Assembly (NCBI GenBank): GCA_029532415.1
Contig: JAQOTA010000053.1
Span: forward strand, 6,386,001 to 6,450,000
DNA length: 64,000 nucleotides
From: Marasmius tenuissimus
Taxonomy: Eukaryota > Basidiomycota > Agaricomycetes > Agaricales > Marasmiaceae
Reading direction: 5' to 3'
Positions 12,082-23,728 of the stretch are shown piece by piece. Position 1 is the first letter of the stretch; every line of letters begins with the position of its first letter. Made by a program: the position numbers and the translations under genes. Under the pieces are notes generated by a model. That model was given only the letters and a program-made list of their open reading frames with translations, was not told the origin of the DNA and did no database searches.

Positions 12082-12419
12082 CTACCAACATCCGCGAGAG
12101 ACTCGATCCGTCATTCCAAGGCCTCTCCGACCAGCTTCCGCCCCACGGACCGTACAGCACTTCATCATAGACCCCGATTTGAGCGAGCAGTGTCTAAATA
12201 TCTCGTTGAAGAACTCAGCGTGGTCAACGCCAGCGCAGCAATCCTTCGTGACTTGGTGGTTCGTTTCGCCGGTGCCGTCTTTTATGTTCGTATAGGTCAT
12301 GACGCCGCCTGGAAAGTAAGAGCAAAGATTCAGTAAGGGGAAGAGAGATATAAACCGTGCTTGCCATCGAGGACGGAAGTTGCGAGAAAAGCTGGTGTGA
12401 GGACGGCAACGGAAAACGT
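12082..12419 (-). pseudogene. Small secreted cysteine-rich protein gene lacking a start codon
   Basis: Exon 2 (12308-12082) reads GGVMTYTNIKDGTGETN, then KDCCAGVDHAEFFNEIFRHC and MMKCCTVRGAE, a pattern of paired cysteines known from short secreted agaricomycete proteins. A 47-bp intron (12355-12309) joins it in phase to exon 1, which reads TFSVAVLTPAFLATS, the hydrophobic core of a signal peptide. The bases before it are CAACCATACG, where a normal start context would give an ATG. One base appears to be missing or changed, and no other in-frame ATG precedes it. The C-terminus also looks altered after the last CC pair. Function of the family is unknown. Confidence 0.5.
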
Positions 12420-13734
12420 ATGGTTGATATTTGGTGGTTGATAGTATTGGTTGTGGGTAAGTTGAATTCAGAATTATTCGATAACGACCATGAGGCCTCA
12501 GTTGACCATGACTTAAACCCCAAAATTCACTTGGGATGTTATATCACAGTGTAGACTCTTGAAACTGAGCTGTACGTCTCCTCGCAATTTAAAGCTGTAG
12601 GGCTGGATGTTAAGAGATCCATGCATTCAGCGTGCCTCGCTCGTCGAGTATGTTTTTTTACATTCAATTCACCGTCGTAGTATCTAACTGTGCGCACTCC
12701 CCACCAGAATAAGGCGTGGCCATTGCCGCCAATGAAGTGCATTCAGTACTACTCGGGGTGCTCCATGGTCGACCACCCTGAGCATTCGTCATATCTCTTA
12801 TATATTGAATTAGTGAGAGGTATTTAATTCAATACGGAACGTAAGTTGACCAACTTCTACGACCTCAGGCCGTCCCTAAGCCGTGAAACATGCTGGGACT
12901 CAGAGCCGGAAACCCCGACGCGAGTATCGCCTATCATAACTTTTCGTTGCACCTGAAGTCTCGCGACCGGATACCAAACAATAGAGTTTGAAGGTCGGTA
13001 TACATACCAGCCTGTGCGCGGGCTCCACCGAATTAGGATGAGCCCGTTGCCACAGCGATGGTAGGAGCGTACCGGAAACTCCATGGTAACGGGTTGTTCT
13101 AGGTTGAATTGCCCAGTGGTGATACCAAAAGTACAGGCGACCCAATGAACTACATGAAGAAGTTGCACCAGTGGGGTCGTCGTGCACCTCGTCTGCGATC
13201 TGGTGATCGACTCGGGCTAAAATTGGGAGCTTATGACTTTTACCCTAAGTCTGTGGGTGGCTTTGATTGGGTTTCTTCATTTGTTCGAACTCTGTGGAAG
13301 GCTTGTGGTCAGACCCGCTCCCTCTCAGCTTCTATAGTCCTCAGTGGCGCGTTGCTGTTTACATTCTGAGGTGCTAACATAGCCCTTATAGCTGGCCTCA
13401 CGAAGTCTACGACTATCGTTAATCAATTCTTGAAACTATTCCAAGCACGAAACAAAGACCAAACATCGGGGGATTTCAACACCCATGGTGCAGCCCTGTT
13501 CGTCATTGGTCCGACCCAATGTCCAAAGTATCAGTCATTCCCCGAACGTATCGGTGATATCTTACACATGAAGATGGGTGTATCTTACTCATCTCAATTC
13601 ATTTGCTCGCCCATGTTACCCTTCCCAAAGTTCGCCTGGTTAGTATTATTTATATGAAGCGTCAATTTCTTGGCCTCCATATAAACGACCACACGGTCAA
13701 TCACAAAGCATCCAAACCCGAACGCCCGAACAAG
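12420..13734. other. Intergenic, GST1 upstream region
   Basis: No supported gene. Short frames on both strands lack motifs. An AT-rich TATTTATATGAA segment at about 13646-13657, some 80 bases upstream of the GST1 ATG, is a possible core promoter. Confidence 0.35.
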
Positions 13735-14538
13735 ATGATTACCCTCTACGACACCGGTCCTTCCAAGTTTCCTAACCACCTCGGATGCGGACCACATGTT
13801 CGAAAGATAATGTACGTCTCTCCTTGCTTCGACTGGATCATCATAACATGCATGCTAACCAACCTTTAACCACTCCTCATCGGCAGTTTCGCTCTCAACT
13901 ACAAAAAAATCCCATTCAAACTCGTCGATCTATCCTTCGGTTCCATCGAATCCACAGCGAAATCATTAGGGGCCCCTCCAACGGACACATTTCTCACCAC
14001 CGGGTTGCCCAAATACACCGTCCCCTTTCTGCACGACTCGGATAAGAATAAAGCTATTTCAGATTCCTTCGCCATAGCGGAATACCTTGACGTTGCGTAT
14101 CCCGATACACCGAGGTTGTTCGCAGAGAAAGATGGTACTACCGCCGTGGTTAAGGAGCTCACCGAGGCGAGAGAGGAAGCGATTAGGATGTTGACGTTCC
14201 CCATGTTGATGCCGAAGATTGCAGAGTTGTATCCGGATGAACTCAAGGCAGTTTTTGCGAGCCGAGGAGTCAGTTTACAAGATACTACCACGGAGGAGGA
14301 GAAACGAAAGCTATGGGTGGAGGCTAAGAAGACATTTGAGGAAGCGGAGTCGAGGTTTGGGGATGACACCAGATGTGTCTACGCTGATTTTGCGCTGGCA
14401 GGCATGGCTTGGCATATTAGGTGTGCATTTGGAGAGGAGAGTAAGGAATGGAAAGAGCTGACATCTTGGGCGGGTGGAATAATGCAAAAGGTCACAGACG
14501 CGGCGGTAGAATATGAAAGCAACATATTGTCAGCATAG
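13735..14538 (+). CDS. Glutathione S-transferase (fungal FuA-like), copy 1
   Basis: Exons 13735-13811 and 13887-14538 give 242 aa. The thioredoxin-fold N-terminal half reads ITLYDTGPSKFPNHLG...VRKI then FALNYKKIPFKLV. It carries the cis-proline segment KYTVPFLHD and the glutathione-binding DSFAIAEYL (equivalent of the usual E/D-S turn), followed by the all-helical C-terminal domain with the conserved YADFALAGMAWHIRC. The LYDxGPS start and the APPTDT-x-PKYTVPF string are hallmarks of a fungal GST class expanded in wood and litter decayers (GSTFuA; from memory of the family). Role: conjugation or binding of small hydrophobic compounds, cytosolic. Two close paralogues follow, all with the single intron after the same codon. 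Confidence 0.88.
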
Positions 14539-15167
14539 CCGTTCTCTAAAAGCTTGATACTATCTATGCATATGAATCGTTCTTCGGCGATCAACCTATT
14601 TTGATACCTGCATGACGATCTCCAAGGCCCAGTGACTGGCGAAAACTCTCAACAATGTTGTACAAACCTCGAGATTAGGAAAAAAGCACTTAAATCCTTC
14701 AATGGCTCAATTACCACCTCCCTCGCCCACGGCTTATCAGATTTGACGGGACAACGAGCGCAGGACCCTAACTTTCGCTCATCTTTCAACTCCAAACTCG
14801 GGATGCACGCTAAACAAATCTTTGCATCAGCATGAACACGCTGATTCGGTGGACGCCTTTATTTCCGCAAGATTGCAATGAGGCATTGAGAGTACTATAC
14901 AGGTAACGACAATGAGCAGAGCGCGAGGACCACGGACCTGATAGTTGGTACCAGAGTCTACTGAGTAGTAAGTGGACCCACTCGACTTCTCCTATGCGGT
15001 CTAATGGATCTGGAGCTTTGCATGACGCACGAATATCGGTTCAGCTAAACTCCGACGCTTCATGGGATAATAATGACTCAAAGTTCGGTTTACGCGATTG
15101 TGAGCAAGCAGAGATCTTGGTAAAAGCATACTGAATATCTGCGCCACAAGATGCTTGACGAGGGAAG
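14539..15167. other. Intergenic region
   Basis: 3' flank of GST copy 1. Short frames such as 14632-14835 have no motif and no splice partner; nothing is supported. Confidence 0.35.
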
Positions 15168-15615
15168 TCAGTACGAATCACCGCTGGCCAGCGAAGATGT
15201 CGTGCCGTGTAGAGGGCATCCCGCGGCATTTTTTTTGGCAGACTGAGTTCTCCTTTGGCTCCAAAAGTTAAGCTCGCTCTCTTTGTCCTTGATATTGATC
15301 CTGCAAAGAGAACGATCAGATATCTGCATCTTCTAGTGAGCCGACATGCAGCACTCACCCAAATCACGGTTCACTCCTTCCCCGAAACGATTCATCCTCC
15401 CCCAATCTCTTCTTATTCTTCTTCTTCATAGCAATGTTTATGAACTTTGTCGCCTCGCTCTCGTATTTATTCTCCGAGTCAATAGTGTCCTCCAACTTTT
15501 TACTGGGCTGGGCCTCAATTCTGCATGTTTGTTGACGGCCGCTTGTGCTCATCATTTGTGCCTGTAACTGGGCGTTTGATGGCTGTGGTATAAATCGAAG
15601 CAGAGCACTGGGCAC
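15168..15615 (-). CDS. Small hydrophilic protein, unrecognised
   Basis: Two exons, 15615-15368 and 15300-15168, join in phase (donor GTGATT, acceptor TTTGCAG) to give 126 aa. The product is Lys/Glu/Ser-rich and without hydrophobic segments, for example KKLEDTIDSENKYESEATKF, MKKKNKKRLGEDESF and, after the intron, INIKDKESELNFW. No domain is recognised. Choosing the GTGATT donor keeps a polar frame that ends at TGA; using the next GTGAGT donor leads into another open frame to 15041. The composition argues for a real but fast-evolving or lineage-specific protein. It lies between GST copies 1 and 2, on the opposite strand. Confidence 0.35.
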
Positions 15616-16676
15616 TGAGTTTCAAATGTTGACGGGTACAGACGTGCAGGGCTGTGTCTTCCGTTATTGCTGTCGTGGTCAGGAAGAAACGCCCGTTGCC
15701 AGGATGGTGCGTCTTTGGTTCCAGTGCTTCCGCCTCGCAACGATTGTGATTCGTGGCGGGCCAGCCGATTTCACTACTTGCCCTAAGCTCCTCTGATCCC
15801 CTCGTTCTGATTGTTCAACTACAGCCTTTCAGTCTCTTTAACCTTTCGAATGGTGAGTTTAGTTCATTTTGACCGAGATTACAGCCCTCTGCGATTAGGT
15901 TGGCACACATCTCGCAGGTTGTAGATATAGAAAAATAAAATTGGTGAATGTAGATGGCGGCTCCTTCCATTCGGTGGATATTAAGTATATCTTACAGGAG
16001 AGGGCGAGGTGCGTTCGAGGGGTGGTCGTAGGTGGCTTGGACGTGGTTGATGCGGCTTTGGAGATGTTTGATTTGAATTCGGAGATGTTTGGGGTGGACT
16101 TGGAAGTGTTTGAAGCGGGTTGCTACCGCTCGTATTCTTTCCCCTTGCTATATTTTTTTATGAATCCCGTCTTCCCAGGTCGTGCCATCCTTTCCGCAAA
16201 GGGCTATAAGACTCTGATCCATCGATACCAGACGGAATATCAATCAATCGCTTGAACTAAGTACCAGAAGGTGTTTGGATTTTGCCCCTCCAAGAAGTTG
16301 TAACTTGAATATTTTGGCGTCTTGTTTTTACTCTTCTCATATTCCCTCTTGCTTTCAGAGTGGTGCCGAAGCGGACGGGGTTTGACGTTGATCCTCTTAC
16401 TGTATCTTCGATGCCCAACGGGCTCGGTTTTGTATGACGGCTCGATCTTCACCTATTCGGGGTTGATTTGACCAGCACCCGCCAAATTGCATTCATCTTC
16501 GGGCAACTATCGGGGTGTCTTACATATCTCAATACAGCTTTGTCTCACCAAATGTCACCTGTCTACGGCATCGACATCGGAAAACTGAACATTGATAAGG
16601 CACTCGGACAACGCGGAAGTCATATCTTCTACAAAAGAACCGCTTTCGATTCGACGACCGAGTACAAGAAAGCACG
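15616..16676. other. GST2 upstream region
   Basis: A plus-strand frame from 15941 to 16255 is open for 104 codons and could be preceded by a short exon at 15850, but it has no domain or targeting signal. I treat the stretch as intergenic. Confidence 0.3.
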
Positions 16677-17491
16677 ATGCTAACCCTCTACGACACTGGT
16701 CCTTCCAATTTCCCCACTCATCTTGGGTGCTCTCCACACGCCCGAAAGATAATGTACGCTTTTCCACCCTTCTATTGGATCATTAACAATACGCCTACTA
16801 AAGTCCTTACGCATGCAGCTTCGCTCTCAATTACAAAAAGCTTCCCTTCAAACTTATCAGTATCCCTTTCGGCTCCATCGAAATCACCGCTAAGTCGATA
16901 GGTGCAGCTCCGACCGAGGCCAGCCCATTCCACACCAGCGGCCCACCCAGATACTGTGTTCCCTTCCTGCACGACACAAATAATAATAAGAATAACGTCG
17001 TATCAGATTCGTTTGCAATAGCGGAGTATCTCGATGCTACGTACCCGGATACACCGAGGTTGTTCGCAAATGACCACACTGCCGGTGTCAAGGAGCTCAT
17101 CAGCGCGAGGGAGAAAGCTCTCAGGATCTTGATGTTCCCCGTGTTTATGCGCAAGATCGGGCCGTTGTATTCGGATGAACAGAAGGGTGTTTTTGCAAGT
17201 CGGGGGATGAATTTGGATACCATTGCTTCTATATCACAGGAGGAGGAGGTTGGGCTGTGGGCTCAAGGGAAAAACTCGTTTGAGGAAGTGGAGGGGAGTC
17301 TTGGGGATAGTGTCAATCACACCGTCTCTGTCTACGCAGACTTGGCGCTGGCAGCGTTAGCTTGGCACATTAGGTGCGGATATGGTGAAGCGAGTAAGGA
17401 ATGGCAAGAGCTTGCTTCTTGGGCAGATGGAAAAATGGGACAGGTCACGGATGCGGCAGTCAAGTATGACAGCCAAATATTGTCAGCATAA
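16677..17491 (+). CDS. Glutathione S-transferase (fungal FuA-like), copy 2
   Basis: Exons 16677-16753 and 16819-17491 give 249 aa. Same architecture as copy 1: LTLYDTGPSNFPTHLG at the start, FALNYKKLPFKL after the intron, cis-Pro segment RYCVPFLHD, GSH-site VVSDSFAIAEYLD, and a C-terminal helical domain with ALAWHIRCGYGE. It has a Cys in place of the Thr of copies 1 and 3 just before VPFL, an inserted Asn-rich turn (DTNNNKNN) and an extra EEE segment in the C-terminal domain, so it is the most divergent of the three. It ends 104 bp from the convergent copy 3, implying overlapping 3' UTRs. Confidence 0.87.
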
Positions 17492-17595
17492 TTGTACTCC
17501 CTCAGAACTTGAAGCTACCATTATTACGAAGTCAAGAAAGCTGATTGAGTGACGATGAGCATACAACTGTTGAGAAAGGACAGCCAAGGTTCAAG

Positions 17596-18372
17596 CTAGG
17601 ACGACAATATTTGACTCTCATACTCTACCGACGTGTTCGTGACTTTATCCATCTTTCCACCCGCCCATGTCCTCAATTCTTCCCATTCCTTGCTCTCTTC
17701 CCCACAGGCACATCGAATATGCCATAGCATTCCTGCCAACGCGAGATCAGCAAACACGCCGCCGTCGTCGTTCCCAAGTCTCCCCTCCACCTCCTCAAAC
17801 GCTTTCTTAGCCTTATCCCATAACTCGCTCTGCTGATCTTCCGGTATGGTTGCTTCCAAATTTCCCCCACGCTTCGCTACAACCGCCTTGATCTCATCTG
17901 AATACAATTTGGCGATCTTGTGCATAAATATGGGGAACAAGATCCTAAGCGCCTCCTCTCTCGCCTCGACGAGCTCTTTAACCGTGGCGACGGTGCCCTC
18001 CGTAAACAGCCTCGGTGTATCCGGGTACGCTTTGTCAATGTATTCGGCGATTGTGAACGAATCCGATACAACCCTGTTCTTGTCCGAGTCGTGTAAGAAA
18101 GGAACAGTATATTTGGGCTCCCCGGTAGTGGGGAACGTGTCGGTTGGAGGGGCACCTAGCAATTTGGCTGTTGTTTCAATGGAGGTGAAGGGAACGTTGA
18201 CCAGTTTGAATGGAATTTTCTTGTAGTTGAGGGCGAAGCTAAACGATAAGAAAATTAGTGTGTCGTAGCTCAGCTGAAGGAATTATAGAACGCACATGAT
18301 CTTTCGGACGTGTGGCCCACATCCGAGGTGGCTGGGGAATCCGGACGGACCAGTATCGTAGAGAGTCAACAT
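17596..18372 (-). CDS. Glutathione S-transferase (fungal FuA-like), copy 3
   Basis: Exons 18372-18296 and 18238-17596 give 239 aa. It starts LTLYDTGPSGFPSHLGCGPH and continues FALNYKKIPFKLVNVPF, GAPPTDTFPTTGEPKYTVPF and SDSFTIAEYIDKAYPDTP, so it is closer to copy 1 than to copy 2. The C-terminal domain carries FADLALAGMLWHIRC. It is inverted with respect to copies 1 and 2 and converges on copy 2. The intron lies at the same position (after the RKI codon region) as in both others. Expected role is cytosolic glutathione-dependent detoxification or ligand binding; substrate not readable. Confidence 0.88.
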
Positions 18373-19058
18373 CTTTTGGTGTGTTTGGTATTCGATAATT
18401 CGACTGGAGGGAAGGCTTTTATAGTAACTAGAGGCTCCTTATCTTACCAATCCTTGATGCTGCGTTGTCTCATCGAAGCGTACGTAGCCGATCCTGGACG
18501 ACCATCTGAATATATCATTCGGAGGGAAAGAAGGTGGATGAGCAAGCCGCTGAATTGGGATGAATAAGACGCTCGGCAGTCCCGATGCTTGCGGAAAATT
18601 GGCTATTCATTTGTCGGGCATCGGTCGAACCACCTTTGTTATTGCCAGTGATCACATACCCCCAGCGGAGAGCCGCAATCTTTACTCAGGCCTTTCGGAA
18701 CGCCGCAAGCTGCCTCATGAGTTAAAAAAATCTGTTTGAGGAAGAATGACCGGAGTGTCCCACGACTTTTACATGGTTTTGAAACGTTGAATGTAGTTTT
18801 GAGGGGAAGCAGAAAATAGAGCAGTGAGCATCATTCGAATAGATTCGATACATCTTGAGAAGCAAAGCTTGAGCATAATGTCCTTGGGCCTCAATTGGAC
18901 CACGGAGCCCGACGTGCAAATCCAGAAGTCAACCCAACCATTTTAGGCTGAGAGGTAGGTCATTGGACGGGGAAACCTCACGTTTCCAAGATTCGCTTGT
19001 TCTAACAGAATGGATCTTCTGAGCTTTAGGTTGTCACAGTTCGTGAGGAAGTTGAGAC
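18373..19058. other. Intergenic region upstream of GST copy 3
   Basis: Holds the GST3 promoter and the 3' end of the minus-strand F-box gene. No supported coding exon. Confidence 0.4.
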
Positions 19059-20509
19059 TCACCGCAAGAAAATTCGCGCTAAGAAGCGTCGACACACCCA
19101 GTCAATCATCTCATTATCCCGGTACTTCCTGACTTCCGGGCTACTATCCTTCCAATATTGTGTCCTCATAACGAATGGTGCACGAACAACCGATAACCGT
19201 CCTTGTGCATCACACCTTGAGAACATGTCCCGTGCTCTCGCGAGATCTTCTCCACTCGTCCCATCGCTTAGGGTTAAATCCGAAAAGGGAACTACGAGTT
19301 CGACCTGAACGGTTGCGAATTCATGGGCCGCGAGGAGAGCATATAACGCGTCCCATTGCTCCTCAAGAAATCGAAACCCACTGCCGGAGACGTTGAGGAC
19401 GATTTGTTGGAGGCTAGGTGATGTAAGGGTATTGATCATACTACGGATCATCCCCAGTAGCAACAAGTCCGGGCCGGCCGGAACTACGTTGCGAATGCTC
19501 GCGGCAACGCGTTCGAGGTACTTTGGGGTGGAGAGACTATAGAATGCTTCACGCATGAAAGATCGCAGAGGAGAACAATCGTCATTTAGCATAGTCGGAG
19601 AAGCAGAAGGGGAGGATGATAACATATCCGTTCCTGTAGGGTGGACATACCCCGTATCGAATCCTAGGTGTAGGAATCAGGATCGAGCCCTGATCCCGAA
19701 TGCCCCTCGATGCCGACTCTGTAGATAGAAAGATTCGAAAGCCCAGGAGGAATCCCGCTGGACTGGAGCCATCGATAGAAGAGAGATAGGCCGTCCAGGT
19801 TTGCCCTGTTATCTGCTCCTCCCAGTTCCAATAGTTTTAAGGATACTGGAAGGATGCGAGTCCAGGCGTCCTGTTGAATGATGGCTTGGTCGTCATTGAC
19901 ATATCTGCACCCACTGTGCATCTTCAGAGTCTCCAAACGAGGGAATGAGCACACAAATTGAATTAGGTGCATCGGGTTCATCTCCTCACGTAGCAGTATG
20001 TCTAGCTGTGTGATGTGGCCAAACGAAGAGATCAAAGATCCGGCGAGGCTTTTATGCTGAGGGTCTAGTCTGTTGCGGTCAATTTCCCTGAGTAGCCCGT
20101 CGTCTTTATGGCTTAATGATAGCCTCCTGAGTGATGGGACGCGATCCTGCATGTTCATCGATATCTCCGCGATAACATCTCCACAGGTCATTCCTTTGCC
20201 GTCCCCGTCCCCTGGTCCCGCTGTTGAGCTGAGTTGTCTCTCTTTGAGCTCAAATACGATTTGCTGAATGATTTGCAGGATTGTAGAGTGCTCCGATTGC
20301 AAGAGTGATGCAAGCTCAACGCATCTTTCAGAGCTGCTTTCAACTTTCAACTGTTTGAGAAGCCGTGTGCGACAGCTAGGCAGCCAGGACCGGCAGACGA
20401 GGGAGCAAGAGAATGAAGAGTTGTAATCGTAACTGACCAAAATCAGTTCAATGAGTTCAAGGCCAGTCTGCAGTTGAGGTCCTCGCGAGTCATGGTGGTA
20501 GAAGGTCAA
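19059..20509 (-). pseudogene. F-box-like protein gene, frame broken
   Basis: Two long minus-strand frames, 20509-19664 (about 280 codons) and 19625-19059 (188 codons), together look like one F-box/LRR-like protein. The first holds LELIELILVSYDYNSSFSCS-LVCRSWLPSCRTRL, a typical F-box, then leucine-rich segments (LRRLSLSHKDD, LETLKMHSGC, LKLLELGG). The second continues with LQQIVLNVSGSGFRFLEEQW and an RxMIDWVCRRF-type end. A TAG at 19666-19664 separates them and no good donor precedes it, while the next frame is open straight through, so a one-base indel near 19675 is the simplest reading. No in-frame ATG starts the F-box exon, so a 5' exon is missing or unplaced. It could still be functional if an unusual splice is used. 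Confidence 0.55.
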
Positions 20510-20790
20510 ATGTCAGTGCCGTTTTTGGAAATACACATCAAATGATCCGGCCGAGAGGCCTTCCCAGTGTATGCCGCACTAGGTCACCTAAGGTTCGTCA
20601 GTCGAACAGGAAAAGAGACTTTTAAATTTGAGTTGATACGGATATACAGCCATTCAACGTTGAGTAAGTCGCCGATACGAGACAGTTCAGCGAACTCCAT
20701 GAGCCAGGGACTCAGTTCGGTCGTTCCTGATTCTTCAACTTCACAACTAGTCAGATAATGTCCGATGTTAGATCTCCTCTGCCTGTGTGT
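20337..20790 (-). repeat. Segment duplicated in divergent form at 24880-25370
   Basis: Words such as CAGTTGAGGTCCTCGCGAGT, GATGATCCGGCCGAG, AACGTTGAGTAAGTCGCCG and GAGCCAGGGACTC recur in the same order about 4.6 kb downstream with many substitutions. The segment spans the 5' end of the minus-strand F-box gene and its upstream flank, where a short leucine-rich frame at about 20760-20590 (minus) looks like the tail of another F-box-family gene. Confidence 0.6.
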
Positions 20791-20869
20791 AATAATTATT
20801 CCCGATTCGTTAGTGAACCTACATCATTGAGTTACCACACGCATTGGGCCCTATGTCTTTTTTTTTGAA

Positions 20870-21165
20870 ATTTGAATATCACTGCTCGAATTCGAGAGGA
20901 CCAACCACGCTTGATGGTGTTTACTGCCTTTTGCAAGATTTTTCAGAGGTCGAGCTTCCGATACTTTTGTTTGTTTGGCTTGAAATTCTGGTGGATGCTC
21001 CTGGCAACGATGGGGGCTCAGTGCTCCAATGGAATCCCAAGAAGACTTGTGTCTCCTACCGACATTTCAACCTTTACAAATCTGTCTGTTCTCATTGGTA
21101 AGTATCGGATATATTGCAGCAGTTCTAGAATAGGGAGAACTATCACAATTACTCTGTAAGGACAA
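20870..21165 (+). pseudogene. Relic of an F-box gene related to the gene at 27658
   Basis: The words TCTGTTCTCATTGGTAAGTATCGGATATATTGCAGCA match CTCGTCTGTTCCCATTGGTATCGGATATACTACAACA of the intact gene near 28104-28130, that is the conserved VCSHWYRIYY segment of the F-box. Weaker similarity extends upstream (GAGAGGACCAACCACGCTTG against GAGAGGGCCAGCCATACTTG). Between these anchors the reading frame is interrupted several times, so this is a decayed copy. Confidence 0.6.
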
Positions 21166-23565
21166 GTATATCGGTTTTCTCTTGAAGATCACATAACGTA
21201 GTCGCCCAGCGCGCGGGAGGGTGCGATATGTTATTTCTACGACAATCCGACAACAATGTCCTTATAATCATGGAACTAAACCCTCTATTACAGTGGCTCG
21301 GGCAGCACGGGTTTGACGAGTACGAGTACAAGAAGGGATATCGTGCTAGAACCAAAACTGACAGTATCATCGTCAGGGGTCTCATACTACGCGAGGGAAA
21401 GTCACGCGGGCCTTTGAGTGGCTCAGAGGTTCTCCGTACTCAAGTAGCTTGTGAGCTCCGCGGTAAAGTATCCAAGGATTTTGAGACAGCGATTGAACTG
21501 GTGAAGTATCTTATTATGACCAGTTAGGCGAATATGAAGTAACAAGCGCCCGTACTGCCACCGAGGAGCAACACGAGCTTGGAGCATCCCAAGCCCGAAA
21601 GAGCTCGTTGACCGTGCCTCAAAGCCAAAATCAAAACAATGTTTGACTCCAGACTGACGCTGCCACCGTTCCCAGCTCGACTCCCGCACTTTTGAAACAC
21701 TCTAATTGTGATGTCGGTTTGGTGCGTACTCAAACTATCAAAAAACACTACTAACACCTCCATAGTAAAGTACCGGTGATATGAATGCTGCTCCCGGTGC
21801 AGCACTACCTTGATGCTCCTCTCCTGGGCCGTCGGCACGGTGTACAGGCGCTTGTGGTTGTCGAAAAGCTACACAAGTTAATTTTACCCTCGTGGTGATT
21901 CCTTCATTCTAAATATAGACATGTGTATCGGCCTGAGGGGCCTAGTAAATATACAACTGATGTAGAACAATGAAGATATTGGTTCCGCTGACTCGTTGCG
22001 GAAAGTCCTTTGACTTCTACAGCGGTATTTTCCGTTGAAAAATTGTTACTTTTTGCTAGGCACCTCTACACATTTGTGATCTATTTTTGGGGCTACAACT
22101 CGATGTCGATTTCGTTCGTATCCCTACTGAGCATCAGAGAAGCCCTACTAGCACCTGTATAGTAGAATGGAAGACTGAGAACGAGGTCGCTCCCGCTGTC
22201 ATCCAATATTCCTGTCCCCCGCGACGGCACGGTGTCCACAGCCTTTCTGGTTGTGGACAATCCACAAGTCACTCACCCCTCTCTTTTTCGTAAGTTCAGT
22301 CGCGTAATATAAGCATGAACCATTTGGAGTTTAGTTTGCTTTTCTGCTATAACAATTGATAGTGTTCATTTCACATTTCTGATACGCTAGAGACGTGGTG
22401 GTGGGGGAGCGGATTTGATGCCAGATTGATCAATACAGTGCATACAAGGAAATAGTACTGTTCTAATCTTTGAGTTTCCTTGTTTGTAAGCCAAGTTCTA
22501 GGCCAACTCCGGCAATTCATGGGAGATTCATTCTCATTATTCTGCCAACAGTGTCTCAACTTCTCAGTTGGGTGAGAATCGGTGAGCTCTAAGCCAGCGA
22601 GAAGAACTTACAATCTGGGATAACTAAAGCTGAAGTGCACGCTTTTGCAAAAACGTGACCTCACTGGGAAGTAGAAGCACGCGAAGTATAGGACCGTAAG
22701 AAGTGAGAAGTTTCAACCAACGGGCGTCATGCACGACGATGGGCTTCCTTCACTATCACATGGTTTGTGTAGCCTGGAAAAATCGGATATTTTTTCGCCG
22801 AGAGAGATGAAATCCACTTAGGGTTTGATATGCTGTTGACTCTGTGTTAACGTCTTAAGACAACAACTTCATGGCAGCAAAACCGGCACCGATCTCACTT
22901 TGTAGCGTTACTATACAGGTGTTAGTAGTGCTTTTCTGATGATTGGACGAGTAGGCGCGAAGTTGACATCACAATTGGGCGATTTTGTAGTACGGGAAGT
23001 CGAAACGTTGCCTTCCAGCGTCCCGGGCACGTTTTCGGGGCGGTCTCTTCCTTGAGTCACTCGCGGTGGGCCATTGCAACGATCAGATCTGATTATGCCC
23101 GATTATGGGAGCTACCTCGGTAATACTCACCCCTTTGGACAAGGTTCTGCTGATTTTTGAAGATACATTTTGAAACCACTCAAATTCTCCAACAGCATTT
23201 TGTCCTTCAGTCTTTAGTCTGCTAAAATCACATTAATTCACAATTCTGTCGGGGACACACATGCTTGTCTACACTCCTTAACTTGACACAGTATCATTCT
23301 AACAGAAGTCGCAGGCGGTCAATTTGACTCCGCCTCGCATCGACTCCAGCACTTCATATGCCCCTATTGGGTCCTACTAGGCTTGTTCTGGTCAGCCCCA
23401 TGCTCCAGCACCATTCACCAATTTCGTTGTCATGGAGTTCAAACTGGGCTAGCACTGTACATACAGAAGGATTATGATCGAGTTGCCCACAGCGCACAAA
23501 AATTCGTACGAGCCAATGATGTGATTATGCTGATGTAGGATCCCAACGCCACATTTTGAAAACAC
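21166..23565. other. Long stretch without a supported gene
   Basis: No intact frame with a domain. The part just downstream of 21165 may be further decay of the F-box relic (plus-strand open frame 21228-21527, EYEKGYRARTKTDS...). The remainder, 21.6-23.5 kb, shows only short frames and no exact repeats that I could see. Confidence 0.35.
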
Positions 23566-23572
23566 ATAAATA
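23566..23572 (+). promoter_or_regulatory. TATA box of the small secreted protein gene
   Basis: ATAAATA lies about 160 bases before the ATG at 23729. The interval between is pyrimidine-rich (TTCCTCTTCTTCTCTTG), common in highly expressed fungal promoters around the transcription start. Position and composition support it; no experiment is implied. Confidence 0.5.
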
Positions 23573-23728
23573 CTGGCCCTTCAGCGAGCTTTTCATCCAG
23601 TTCCTCTTCTTCTCTTGAATCAGGTTAGCATTGAAACCTTCTCCTCAAACCTCTTCAGAATCATCTTTTCCCAGAATCTCTCACTAACCCTCCTTTCTTT
23701 ATCTCTCAGAAGCTATCTGACCGTAATA

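Noticed and set aside
14632..14835. 67-codon plus-strand frame after GST copy 1
   Set aside because: Short, no motif, lies in the 3' flank.
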